A DNA stretch of 64,000 nucleotides, taken from positions 111,917-175,916 of the IMG/VR virus record IMGVR_UViG_3300042382_000268. One strand, written 5' to 3'. Below are positions 42,112-49,755 of the stretch, piece after piece. How positions within the stretch are numbered: the stretch's first letter is position 1; every line of letters starts with the position of its first letter. Source of the stretch: a virus. A program made the position numbers and the translations under genes. Below the pieces are notes generated by a model, which did not search any database, was not told where the DNA came from, and was given only the letters and a program-made list of their open reading frames with translations.

Positions 42112-43559
42112 TTATAAAAGATGAAGTTAATATTAAGTTTGAACATTTACCATTAGATGCAAGGAAGAAGCTAGCAAGTGCATTCAAATATGAAGTGCCG
42201 TATGCTAGATATCAACCTTCGTTTAAGTTGGGCAGATGGGATGGTACAGTTAGCTTATTTGGTATAGGCGGTACCGGTTACTTAAACAACTTAGAATCGA
42301 TACTTGCAATACTTAATAAGATGGGAGTTGCAATAGACGACATTGAAGATTTGCGTAAACCATTTAATTTAGATTTTACACCAATTACTGAAACATATTG
42401 GGCAGACTTAGGCAAAGTATGGCCAGTAGGACATAATGATGTTGGTAAACCTATTATGTTAAGAGATTATCAAGTAGACGCCGTTAACAAGTTTTTACAA
42501 CAACCGCAGGCATTACAAGAAATTGCAACAGGTGCAGGTAAGACAATTACAACTGCTACACTGGCACATATATGCGAGTCACAAGGTCGTACAATAGTCA
42601 TTGTACCAAACAAAAGTTTAGTTGAACAAACTCATGAAGATTTTGTAAACGTTGATTTAGATGTAGGTATGTATTATGGCGATAAAAAAGATTTAAACAA
42701 AACACATACTATATGCACCTGGCAAAGTCTTAATATATTAGATAAGAAAAGTAAAAACTTAGAACACGATATTATAACATTAGCAGAATTTTTAGACGGT
42801 GTTTGTGCAGTAATTGTAGACGAAGTGCATATGGCAAAAGCTGATGTGTTAAAGAATTTACTTACTCACAACTTATGTAATGCACCAATCCGGTGGGGAT
42901 TAACTGGTACTATACCTAAAGAAAAGTTTGAATACGAACAAATATTTGCAAGTATAGGTCCTGTCATTGGAGGCATTAAAGCACACGAATTACAAGATGC
43001 AGGTGTGCTATCAGCGTGCCATGTTAAGGTATTACAACTGATCGACTTGCCATCATTTAGATCTTATTCGGATGAAATAACATATCAAGTTACTAATAAA
43101 GATCGAATGATGTTTATTAGCGATACTATTAAGACTATTGCAGAAACTGGCAATACGTTAGTGTTAGTTGGTAGAATTGAAAGTGGCAAGTTGTTAATTG
43201 AAAATATCCCAGATGCAGTATTTGTATCAGGTAATGTAAAAACAAAAGATAGAAAAACAGAGTACGACGAAATTAAAACATCAACAAACAAAATTATCGT
43301 AGCAACGTATGGGGTAGCAGCAGTAGGTATTAACATTCCAAGAATTTTTAATTTGGTGTTAATTGAATCGGGTAAAAGTTTTACACGAGTTATTCAAAGT
43401 ATTGGTAGAGGAATTAGAAAGGCACATGATAAAGATTTTGTGCAAATTTATGATATTACTAGTACCTGCAAGTATGCTAAAAAACACTTAACAGAAAGAA
43501 AGAAATTCTATAAAGATGCAAAATATGAATTTGAAATTAATAAGGTAGATTGGAAATGA
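42096..43559 (+). CDS. uvsW: RNA-DNA helicase UvsW
   Basis: 487 residues (T4 503). The N-terminal domain (KLIIKDEVNIKFEHLPLDARKKLASAFKYEVPYARYQPSFKLGRWDGTVSLF) is typical of UvsW. SF2 motifs: LRDYQVDAV (Q/I region), Walker A ATGAGKT ~143-149, Ia IIVPNKSLVEQ, DEVH near 240, LTGTIP motif III, and VATYGVAAVGINIPR plus QSIGRGIRK motifs V-VI. UvsW unwinds R-loops and recombination intermediates and helps switch replication modes. The next gene starts in its stop codon. Confidence 0.92.
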   Translation: MGVKLIIKDEVNIKFEHLPLDARKKLASAFKYEVPYARYQPSFKLGRWDGTVSLFGIGGTGYLNNLESILAILNKMGVAIDDIEDLRKPFNLDFTPITETYWADLGKVWPVGHNDVGKPIMLRDYQVDAVNKFLQQPQALQEIATGAGKTITTATLAHICESQGRTIVIVPNKSLVEQTHEDFVNVDLDVGMYYGDKKDLNKTHTICTWQSLNILDKKSKNLEHDIITLAEFLDGVCAVIVDEVHMAKADVLKNLLTHNLCNAPIRWGLTGTIPKEKFEYEQIFASIGPVIGGIKAHELQDAGVLSACHVKVLQLIDLPSFRSYSDEITYQVTNKDRMMFISDTIKTIAETGNTLVLVGRIESGKLLIENIPDAVFVSGNVKTKDRKTEYDEIKTSTNKIIVATYGVAAVGINIPRIFNLVLIESGKSFTRVIQSIGRGIRKAHDKDFVQIYDITSTCKYAKKHLTERKKFYKDAKYEFEINKVDWK

Positions 43560-44062
43560 ATATACTCACAGTAAATAATCAATCGTTTTCTTTAAATAAC
43601 CTGCCTGACGAAGTAGACGACAGTATGCGATTTGGCATTTTAGATAATAGCAATCCGCAAGAACCGGATTTCTTTTTTATGCCGCTAATATATTTAGAAT
43701 CGTTTAACGCTCCGGCTATTGTATTAAAGATTGGTGACAGCGAAGTAACTATGCCAATTGATTGGTGCATTGCAGTAGGTGATGGTAGTAGTGCAACTCA
43801 CATTGAAATATTACCATTAACTAGTTTAAATGATAGAGGATTTGATGCACTTGTGTTTAATCCAATATCTGATTTTAGAATTGAATTTAAAAAAATTGAA
43901 ATTATAAATTTTTACAATGATGTTAAATGGTACTTTCCAAAAATGAAAGTTGGCCATTTATTAGCAACTCCTTTACAGAATAAAGATCAACCAGAATGTG
44001 TATATTTTGTTAAAGAAGTTTCTCGTCAGAGTGAGATGATACATTTAGATAAATTATTATAG
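43556..44062 (+). CDS. Unknown protein coupled to uvsW
   Basis: The start ATG at 43556 overlaps the uvsW stop (ATGA). 168 residues, mostly beta: NNQSFSLNNLPDEVDDSMRFGILDN, FFFMPLIYLESFNAPAIVLKIGDSEVTMPIDWCIAVGDG, and a C-terminal KWYFPKMKVGHLLATPLQNKDQPECVYFVKEVSRQSEMIHLDKLL. The last block resembles a beta-barrel that could bind nucleic acid or protein. No catalytic residues apparent. A conserved-looking companion of replication genes; function unknown. Confidence 0.65.
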   Translation: MNILTVNNQSFSLNNLPDEVDDSMRFGILDNSNPQEPDFFFMPLIYLESFNAPAIVLKIGDSEVTMPIDWCIAVGDGSSATHIEILPLTSLNDRGFDALVFNPISDFRIEFKKIEIINFYNDVKWYFPKMKVGHLLATPLQNKDQPECVYFVKEVSRQSEMIHLDKLL

Positions 44063-44070
44063 GATTATAT

Positions 44071-44712
44071 ATGGCATTTAAAGTAGCGTATTTTGCCCCA
44101 ACTATTATTGCAGCGGATCAAGTTCCGCCTGTTGAATTTAGCAAGTTATTTAATTTAACCAATCAATTACATTTGCATCCCGAGTTACACGAAGCTGATA
44201 ATCCATTTGTTAGTTTAGTGGGCGGATCTCATATTCAAATGTACCCTGCAAAAGTTGAACTTGATATTAATTGGCTTATTGTTTGGTTAGAGACAGTGTG
44301 TCAAGAGTACATGGATTTAGTAACTGTGCAAACTGGTACAACTGATTTGAAAATATGTAAACCAGTAATTACAAATGTATGGACTACCCAGCAAACATCA
44401 GGAAATTATCAAACCATGCATAGCCATCTAGGTAGTAATATTAGTGGCAACATTTATATTAGCACACCTAGTCTTGATGCTAACAGTAACCCTTCCGACG
44501 GTCAATTTGTTTTAAAAATGCCGCAAATTAAAGATATATCTAGATTTGTTATGCAAGATACATGGAAAACTGATACATCGCCTGGTACCCTTGTAGTGTT
44601 TCCAAGTTGTTTAGCACATCTTACATATCCATGGAACGGAACCGGTACTAGGACCGTTGTGTCTTTTGAAGCGGCAATAGTACCAATTATTGATGACGAG
44701 GATGCAGCATGA
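44071..44712 (+). CDS. 2OG-Fe(II) oxygenase-like protein
   Basis: 213 residues. The pattern matches the TIGR02466-type putative 2-oxoglutarate/iron oxygenases often found in marine phages. It has WTTQQTSGNYQTMHSHLGSNISGNIYIS with metal-binding His near 117-119, and SPGTLVVFPSCLAHLTYPWNGTGTRTVVSFE with the distal His near 184 and the 2OG-binding Arg after it. Such enzymes hydroxylate proteins or nucleotides, and the phage substrate is unknown. Ribosome site AGGA; ends overlapping the next start. Stand-alone domain without membrane segments. Confidence 0.65.
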   Translation: MAFKVAYFAPTIIAADQVPPVEFSKLFNLTNQLHLHPELHEADNPFVSLVGGSHIQMYPAKVELDINWLIVWLETVCQEYMDLVTVQTGTTDLKICKPVITNVWTTQQTSGNYQTMHSHLGSNISGNIYISTPSLDANSNPSDGQFVLKMPQIKDISRFVMQDTWKTDTSPGTLVVFPSCLAHLTYPWNGTGTRTVVSFEAAIVPIIDDEDAA

Positions 44713-45191
44713 GTGATAAAGTAGAACTAAAAGAAAAGATTCAAGCAGTAGATATGAACATTCGCGAGTTATGGGACGAACTTGATGAAGTAAATCAAAA
44801 AGGCCTTAAGGGTGAATTGTTTATTTTAAATAGATACATTAGCAATGTTAAAGGTCAATCATCGGAAATACAAAAACACTTTGTAATATCAGTAAACGAA
44901 TACTATAACAAAAATTGGTTCTTGTTGTCAAAAGAACATTCAAAATTATTATGGTTATTGTTATGTATGTGTAGTTTTAACGGAGAGAAAACATTCTTTC
45001 ATGAATGGCTTGGCAACAAAAAGAAAGACGGTAACGATAATAAGAAAGTACAGTTTTTAGCCGAGCTTAATCCTGCTATGAAGATGCAAGAAGTTGAAAT
45101 GTTAGCAAAACTAACACCGACTAAAGAAATAACTAAGTTAGCTAAAGACTACGGATTTGAAGATAAAGATATTAAAAAGAAACTTAAATGA
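44709..45191 (+). CDS. Conserved-looking replication-region protein, unknown
   Basis: 160 residues, helical and charged: KVELKEKIQAVDMNIRELWDELDEVNQKGLKGELFILNRYISNVKG; NEYYNKNWFLLSKEHSKLLWLLLCMCS; a basic linker NKKKDGNDNKKV; then LNPAMKMQEVEMLAKLTPTKEITKLAKDYGFEDKDIKK. The start overlaps the preceding stop (ATGA). A clamp-loader small subunit (gp62-like) was considered because of position and the Lys-rich linker, but the match is too weak to name. Probably a DNA-metabolism accessory protein. Confidence 0.65.
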   Translation: MSDKVELKEKIQAVDMNIRELWDELDEVNQKGLKGELFILNRYISNVKGQSSEIQKHFVISVNEYYNKNWFLLSKEHSKLLWLLLCMCSFNGEKTFFHEWLGNKKKDGNDNKKVQFLAELNPAMKMQEVEMLAKLTPTKEITKLAKDYGFEDKDIKKKLK

Positions 45192-45880
45192 TGAGTTTAC
45201 AGCCTAAACCATTTGAATGCCAGTACTGCAAGAGTAAATTTGTAAAAGAATCTACTCTTATGGTTCATGTATGTGAATCAAAGCGTAGAGCATTGGCACA
45301 AAAAGAAAAACATGTAGTGATAGGGTTCGAAACATACAACATATTTTTTCAAAAAACACAAAGCTTTCATGGTGTAAAGACATACGAAAACTTTTGCAAA
45401 AGTCCGTATTATAATGCGTTTGTTAAGTTTGGAAGTTTTGTTAGTAACGTAAAACCGTTGTATCCTGACAAGTTTATTGTGTTTGTAGTAACTAGTGGCA
45501 CTAAGTTAGATCATTGGTGTAGAGATGAGTTATACGACAAGTATGTTGTAGATTTAATTAAAACTGAATCAGTAGAAACTGCGTTAGAACGTAGCATTAA
45601 TCACATGTTAGATTGGGGTGATGCAAATAACGCACAATGGAATCATTACTTTTCATATGTAAGTTTAAATAGAGCAATGTATGATATTAAAGATGGAAAG
45701 ATTAGTCCGTGGATTGTGTTAAATTCAAATACTGGCAAATTAATGATAAAACGATTTAACGATGAACAACTTGCAGCAGTGAGCAGTGTATTAGATATAC
45801 CGTTTTGGTTTAACAAGTTTAAACATAGATCAGCTGACGTAGAGCTTGTAAAAACTGTAGTTAAGGAGAGTAATCTATGA
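45188..45880 (+). CDS. C2H2-type zinc-finger protein
   Basis: 230 residues. Residues ~10-31 are a zinc finger (C-x2-C...H-x-C: FECQYCKSKFVKESTLMVHVCE). The following YNIFFQKTQSFHGVKTYENFCKSPYYNAFVKFGSF, and LDHWCRDELYDKYVVDLIKTESVETALERSINHM, are helical and of unknown fold. The C-terminus has KLMIKRFNDEQLAAVSSVLDIPFWFNKFK. It overlaps neighbours on both sides (ATGA junctions) in a run of four coupled genes. DNA binding is likely from the finger; whether it regulates or aids replication is not shown. Confidence 0.68.
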   Translation: MMSLQPKPFECQYCKSKFVKESTLMVHVCESKRRALAQKEKHVVIGFETYNIFFQKTQSFHGVKTYENFCKSPYYNAFVKFGSFVSNVKPLYPDKFIVFVVTSGTKLDHWCRDELYDKYVVDLIKTESVETALERSINHMLDWGDANNAQWNHYFSYVSLNRAMYDIKDGKISPWIVLNSNTGKLMIKRFNDEQLAAVSSVLDIPFWFNKFKHRSADVELVKTVVKESNL

Positions 45881-45948
45881 GCATAAATATTGCGATTGAA
45901 ACAAAACCAGATTATCATTGGAGGTTCATCACCTATGCCGGATATTGA
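45877..45948 (+). CDS. 23-residue ORF between zinc-finger and mini-PolIII genes
   Basis: ATGA overlap with the upstream stop and a GGAG-type site (AAGGAGAG) before it. It encodes MSINIAIETKPDYHWRFITY + AGY and ends 14 bases inside the next gene, out of frame. The good start context suggests it is translated. It could be a coupling peptide for the mini-PolIII gene or a short protein in its own right. Confidence 0.45.
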   Translation: MSINIAIETKPDYHWRFITYAGY

Positions 45949-46492
45949 CATTGACTTTGCTAATAGAGATCTAGCACTGTCAAAATTAAAACATGTTACG
46001 GCAGCTATTAGTATTCAAAAAAAACACAATACAGGCATCTACTGTCACAATATACCACACAATCCAGTAACTGGGGTGAGTACAATTGACTATAAAGAAG
46101 CTGAAGACAGAGGTTATTTTAAAATTGATTTTCTCAATGTTATGATATATAAAGACATTCGAGATAACGACCATCTACTACATTTAATGGGAACTGAACC
46201 AATATGGGAACTATTACTTCAAGAAGACTTTGTAAATCTACTATTTCATATAAACGGGCACATAGATATTCTGAAACAGATGCAGCCGACTTCCGTGGAA
46301 CAATTAGCTGCAGTCCTGGCGATGATAAGGCCAGCGAAACGCTATTTGATTGGGAAAGAATGGACTACGGTGATGACAGACATATGGGAACACTCAGACG
46401 CTGACGCCGGGTATGCATTCCGTAAATCGCATGCAATTGCTTATGCAATGGCGATTGTAGTGCAGATGAATTTAATTTGTGAAGAGGTTTAA
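45935..46492 (+). CDS. Miniature DNA polymerase III alpha (DnaE/PolC-family) palm-like protein
   Basis: The ATG at 45935 with GGAGG ten bases upstream is preferred over an in-frame TTG at 45890. 185 residues. Four blocks match C-family polymerases in the right order: PDIDIDF (residues 2-8, the D-x-D metal site), KEAEDRGYFKIDFLN (~55-69, third catalytic Asp), EQLAAVLAMIRPAKR (~121-135) and YAFRKSHAIAYAMAIVVQ (~160-177). The PHP, fingers, HhH and OB domains are absent; cellular DnaE is ~1100 residues. It may be a remnant, a regulator, or a compact nucleotidyltransferase. Sits among replication genes; its stop overlaps a convergent gene by four bases. Confidence 0.7.
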   Translation: MPDIDIDFANRDLALSKLKHVTAAISIQKKHNTGIYCHNIPHNPVTGVSTIDYKEAEDRGYFKIDFLNVMIYKDIRDNDHLLHLMGTEPIWELLLQEDFVNLLFHINGHIDILKQMQPTSVEQLAAVLAMIRPAKRYLIGKEWTTVMTDIWEHSDADAGYAFRKSHAIAYAMAIVVQMNLICEEV

Positions 46493-46860
46493 GGTTTTCG
46501 GACGAGTTGAACAGATTTACGTTTAACTCGTTTAACTGTTAGGTTCATTAAATTAACTACTGGACCTAATATTATACGAGTATCTTTGCTATTAAATGTT
46601 TTAATTGCATAACTAAATGGTTGCAGTTCTTCTCTGCAAAATATAGATATTGGAAATTGTCGATTAGATTCCCACCACCATATCTCGCCTATCTCTAAAA
46701 ACGTTACTTTATCGTCAGCTGATAGTATTGCGTTTAAGTCGTAGAAACTTGTTACGTACTGATCTTGGTTGGTAATTATACCAACATATTCATCGTTGCC
46801 GTAAGTAATCACACTAATAAACGGTAAATTTTGTTCTATGTTATCTCTTAAGTTTGCCAT
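46489..46860 (-). CDS. Conserved-looking small protein, unknown
   Basis: The start at 46860 (MANLRDNIEQNLPFISVITY) is chosen; an upstream start would run into the neighbouring gene. 123 residues: YVGIITNQDQYVTSFYDLNAI, a Trp-rich EIGEIWWWESNRQFPISIF, YAIKTFNSKDTRIILGPVVNL and a basic tail (KRVKRKSVQLVRKP). A beta-rich small protein of the kind widely shared by marine T4-like phages, function unknown. The only minus-strand gene in the replication region; convergent with the mini-PolIII gene and divergent from the structural gene at 46885. Confidence 0.68.
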   Translation of the reverse strand: MANLRDNIEQNLPFISVITYGNDEYVGIITNQDQYVTSFYDLNAILSADDKVTFLEIGEIWWWESNRQFPISIFCREELQPFSYAIKTFNSKDTRIILGPVVNLMNLTVKRVKRKSVQLVRKP

Positions 46861-46867
46861 AAATATA
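46858..46867 (+). promoter_or_regulatory. Late promoter box CATAAATATA
   Basis: 17 bases upstream of the ATG at 46885, overlapping the divergent gene's start codon. Confidence 0.55.
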
Positions 46868-46884
46868 TATAAAGGATATTGCCA

Positions 46885-47691
46885 ATGCAAAAAATATCAA
46901 GTTATTTATACCCAAACCGAATCGAACTTATCGCCGATCTGGTTGGATTTACAGTGGAGTTCACATCAGTGTATCAAAGAAATGTAAAAATTTATAATGG
47001 TATTGATAATACCATTGAGTTCGATATTAAGAACGCAGATCAAAAACGAATTGACTTAACTACGTTAAGTGTAATTGAACTAAACCTTATGGATGTTTCT
47101 GGCAATGCCCTACCTAACAGTCCATACGCAGTTGCTCCAATTGTTGATAAAAAAGGAATTGCTAAAGTTACTATACCACAAGAAGATCTTGTTGATCTTA
47201 CTCCCCAATTTTTAACATATAGTGTTAGTGCAGTTAAGGATGGCGCCGATGTTATGCTGTATGCTGATACTAAGTTTGGCGCAGTTGGTACAGTTGAACT
47301 TATTGGCAACGCAATGCCAACTTTCCGAAATGAAAAAATTTATAATACGTTTAGCGGCGAAATTGATTATATGGGCAATGTTGTAAAACATACTAGTTCA
47401 ATTCCTGCTACGTTTTACGAAGCAGTGCCAACTACACAATTATCATTTGAAATTTCAATAACTGGGTTTATTGGTAAAGTATGGTTAGAAGCTACTACTG
47501 CATCAACTATTAGTGTTAATTCGTACCTACACGCAGTTAAGTTAGCAGAACGAACTATTGTTGCACCAAGCTCAACTCCTATCACATTTGACAACGTTGA
47601 TGTTGCAGATTTTAAATATTTTAGAGTATTATACCAAGGCAATAGTCCAATCAATCCAACCGGTACTGTTGACAAAGTAACCGTTTGGTAG
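46885..47691 (+). CDS. Virion structural protein, beta-rich
   Basis: The ATG at 46885 after AAAGGA is preferred over a TTG two codons earlier. 268 residues. The N-terminal domain starts SSYLYPNRIELIADLVGFTVEFTSVYQRNVKIYNGIDNTIEFDIKNADQKRID, reading as an immunoglobulin-like or adaptor beta-sandwich. The second part (SSIPATFYEAVPTTQLSFEISITGFIGKVWLEATTASTISV) is another beta domain. A late promoter in front places it with virion genes despite lying in the replication region. A perfect sigma70 promoter for the primase is embedded in its last codons. Confidence 0.65.
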   Translation: MQKISSYLYPNRIELIADLVGFTVEFTSVYQRNVKIYNGIDNTIEFDIKNADQKRIDLTTLSVIELNLMDVSGNALPNSPYAVAPIVDKKGIAKVTIPQEDLVDLTPQFLTYSVSAVKDGADVMLYADTKFGAVGTVELIGNAMPTFRNEKIYNTFSGEIDYMGNVVKHTSSIPATFYEAVPTTQLSFEISITGFIGKVWLEATTASTISVNSYLHAVKLAERTIVAPSSTPITFDNVDVADFKYFRVLYQGNSPINPTGTVDKVTVW

Positions 47692-47697
47692 TATAAT
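47669..47697 (+). promoter_or_regulatory. Perfect sigma70 promoter (TTGACA-N17-TATAAT) for primase operon
   Basis: -35 TTGACA at 47669-47674 and -10 TATAAT at 47692-47697, with exactly 17 bases between. The -35 lies in the coding end of the structural gene. The primase ATG is 27 bases downstream of the -10. Confidence 0.92.
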
Positions 47698-47723
47698 ATA
47701 CTTTTAAACTAAACATACCTATT

Positions 47724-48707
47724 ATGAACCTTATTACAGATACATTGTTAATGTACTGGCAATCTGGTAGACGAACTAAAAAAACTCCAAGTGGATGGAT
47801 AACTGGCAACGCTCCGTGTTGCCAGGATACCCGGTATCGTGGCGGATTTATTGTAAACGATGGCGATGCAGTTACATTTCACTGCTTCAATTGTAGCTTT
47901 AAAGCTAGTTGGCAACCAGGTCGGCACATTAGTAAAAATATGAAAGACTTTATGCGGTACTTGCATATGAGCGATTCAGAAATTTCTAAACTTAGTTTAG
48001 AAGCTTTTAGACTAGAAGCATCTGAAACTGTACTACTAGAAACAATGTTACCTAAGTTTGAAAATCGCACACTGCCAATTGATGCAGCACCGATTGGGTC
48101 ATTCTTAAATAACATTCCTAAACCATTATTTCCGGTGTTAGAATATATGGCCAACCGTAACTTATGTATAGACGATTACCCGTTTCATTGGACTCCTAAA
48201 ACTGGATTTAATGATCGATTGATTATCCCGTACTACTACGAAAACAGACTAGTAGGATACACTGCAAGACGCATTGGTTCAAATAAGAACCCACGGTACT
48301 TCTCAGAGCAACAACCAAATTTTGTTTTTAACTTAGATAGACAATCTTATGAACGTACATTTGTTATTGTATGCGAAGGCCCAATTGATGCAATTAGTAT
48401 AGACGGCTGTGCTATACTTGGTTCACAAATTAAAGATAAACAAGATTGGCTACTTAAACGATTAAACAAGGAAATTATATTAGTACCAGATAGGGATCAC
48501 GAAGGCCCAGCTACTGTAGAACAGGCTATTGAATATGGTTGGTCTGTTAGTATGCCAGAATGGCCTGTAGGGATTAAAGATGTAAATGACGCTGTCATTA
48601 AACTAGGTAGACTAACTACACTGTGGCTAATTATTAATGCAAAACAAAGCTACGCACTTAAGATTCAATTAAGAGCAAAACAATTTTTTAAAGAGGTAAC
48701 ACTATGA
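47724..48707 (+). CDS. 61: DNA primase, T4 gp61-like
   Basis: 327 residues (T4 342). The N-terminal zinc-binding domain has APCC (near 31-33) and HCFNC (53-57). The toprim domain has VCEGPIDAISIDGCAILGSQ near 217 and LVPDRDHEG near 255, with the expected acidic catalytic residues, preceded by GFNDRLIIPYYYENRLVGYTARRIG. It makes the RNA primers for lagging-strand synthesis together with gp41, which is encoded two genes downstream. It starts an operon from a perfect sigma70 promoter and overlaps the next small gene. Confidence 0.9.
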   Translation: MNLITDTLLMYWQSGRRTKKTPSGWITGNAPCCQDTRYRGGFIVNDGDAVTFHCFNCSFKASWQPGRHISKNMKDFMRYLHMSDSEISKLSLEAFRLEASETVLLETMLPKFENRTLPIDAAPIGSFLNNIPKPLFPVLEYMANRNLCIDDYPFHWTPKTGFNDRLIIPYYYENRLVGYTARRIGSNKNPRYFSEQQPNFVFNLDRQSYERTFVIVCEGPIDAISIDGCAILGSQIKDKQDWLLKRLNKEIILVPDRDHEGPATVEQAIEYGWSVSMPEWPVGIKDVNDAVIKLGRLTTLWLIINAKQSYALKIQLRAKQFFKEVTL

Positions 48708-48817
48708 AAAAACTTTTAGAGATTATACTACGACCATACACTAAGTGGAAAGAAGATCGTGCATACAATAAACGTATTGAAGAACTCCGTAAACGAGACC
48801 CGTTTATATACAAATGA
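48704..48817 (+). CDS. Small basic 37-residue protein
   Basis: Starts in the primase stop (ATGA) with an AAGAGG site, and its stop overlaps the next start (ATGA), so it is firmly embedded in the operon. Sequence reads KKLLEIILRPYTKWKEDRAY, then NKRIEELRKRDPFIYK: a short amphipathic, basic helix. It looks like a conserved T4-type marine phage microprotein rather than chance. Function unknown; possibly linked to the primosome by position. Confidence 0.65.
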   Translation: MKKLLEIILRPYTKWKEDRAYNKRIEELRKRDPFIYK

Positions 48818-49755
48818 TTAGTTGGGGCATAAACGCATTAAATCATGGCTCTAGCATAGCAGTTATTACTGATAAGCTAGAGTTCTTCCAAATTGATAAT
48901 TCTAACGATATACTTGAATCAAGTATAGATCTTGCACTAATGCACGGAAGACCTGATCGTATCTATTGGTACGAAAATCCATGGATTAAGAAAGGTCGAC
49001 AACTATATGCAGGACAATACAGTACAGCATTTGATATGTCATCATTACCGACTGCGCATTTAAAGAAGGTCGGCCTTAGTCATATTCCACTTACGTATAC
49101 TAAACACCATGCTAGTCATGCTGCAGCCGGTTATTATACCAGTCCGTTTACTGATGCTGCAGTAGTGGTGTTAGATGCAATTGGTGAGTTTGAATGTGCT
49201 ACTATTTGGCACGGCAAAGGTGATAACTTAACAAAAGTTTGGTCAGCATCTTATCCAAATAGTTTAGGTTTATTCTACTCAGCATTTACACAACTAATTG
49301 GGTTTACGCCAATACAACAAGAGCATCTATTACAATTGTCTGCAGAAGTTGGAGACCCGGCTAGATATTATAATACAGTAAAGAGTTATTTTAATGGAAC
49401 AGTTAAACTTACTCGCAACTTACACAGAGGTGTACTAGATTGGCCACATCCTATAAAGAACTTACAAGATCAAACTGATATCGCAGCAGCAGTACAAAAG
49501 GTATTTGAAGAACAACTATATGGAGTTCTTGAGGTTGCATTTCAACTCACAAAGTCGTATAATTTAGTATACATGGGCGGCTGTGCAATGAACAGTTCAG
49601 CTAATAAAAAATCGTTACACAATTGGGAAAAAGTTTGGAGTTTACCTAATCCAGGTGACCCTAGTAGTGCAATTGGTGCAATATTGTGGCACACAAAACA
49701 ACGGCTTGTTTGGGGTAATAATACTTCTAAACATATTGAAATTAAAGGATATTAA
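48814..49755 (+). CDS. Single-domain carbamoyltransferase-like (Kae1/ASKHA) protein
   Basis: 313 residues, half the normal NodU/CmcH length. It keeps the N-terminal Kae1-like ATPase domain: SWGINALNHGSSIAVI, HHASHAAAGYY (~99-109), VVVLDAIGEFE, YMGGCAMNS near 267 and PGDPSSAIGAILW. The C-terminal YrdC-like transferase domain found in the 6084 protein is missing entirely. Without it the protein may hydrolyse carbamoyl phosphate or ATP only, act with a partner, or modify tRNA or nucleotides in another way. Located between primase and helicase genes, an unexpected place for a glycan enzyme. Confidence 0.78.
   Translation: MISWGINALNHGSSIAVITDKLEFFQIDNSNDILESSIDLALMHGRPDRIYWYENPWIKKGRQLYAGQYSTAFDMSSLPTAHLKKVGLSHIPLTYTKHHASHAAAGYYTSPFTDAAVVVLDAIGEFECATIWHGKGDNLTKVWSASYPNSLGLFYSAFTQLIGFTPIQQEHLLQLSAEVGDPARYYNTVKSYFNGTVKLTRNLHRGVLDWPHPIKNLQDQTDIAAAVQKVFEEQLYGVLEVAFQLTKSYNLVYMGGCAMNSSANKKSLHNWEKVWSLPNPGDPSSAIGAILWHTKQRLVWGNNTSKHIEIKGY

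Noticed and set aside
44709-45191. Clamp-loader small subunit gp62 identity
   Set aside because: Position and charge suggest it but the motifs I know from gp62 are not present.
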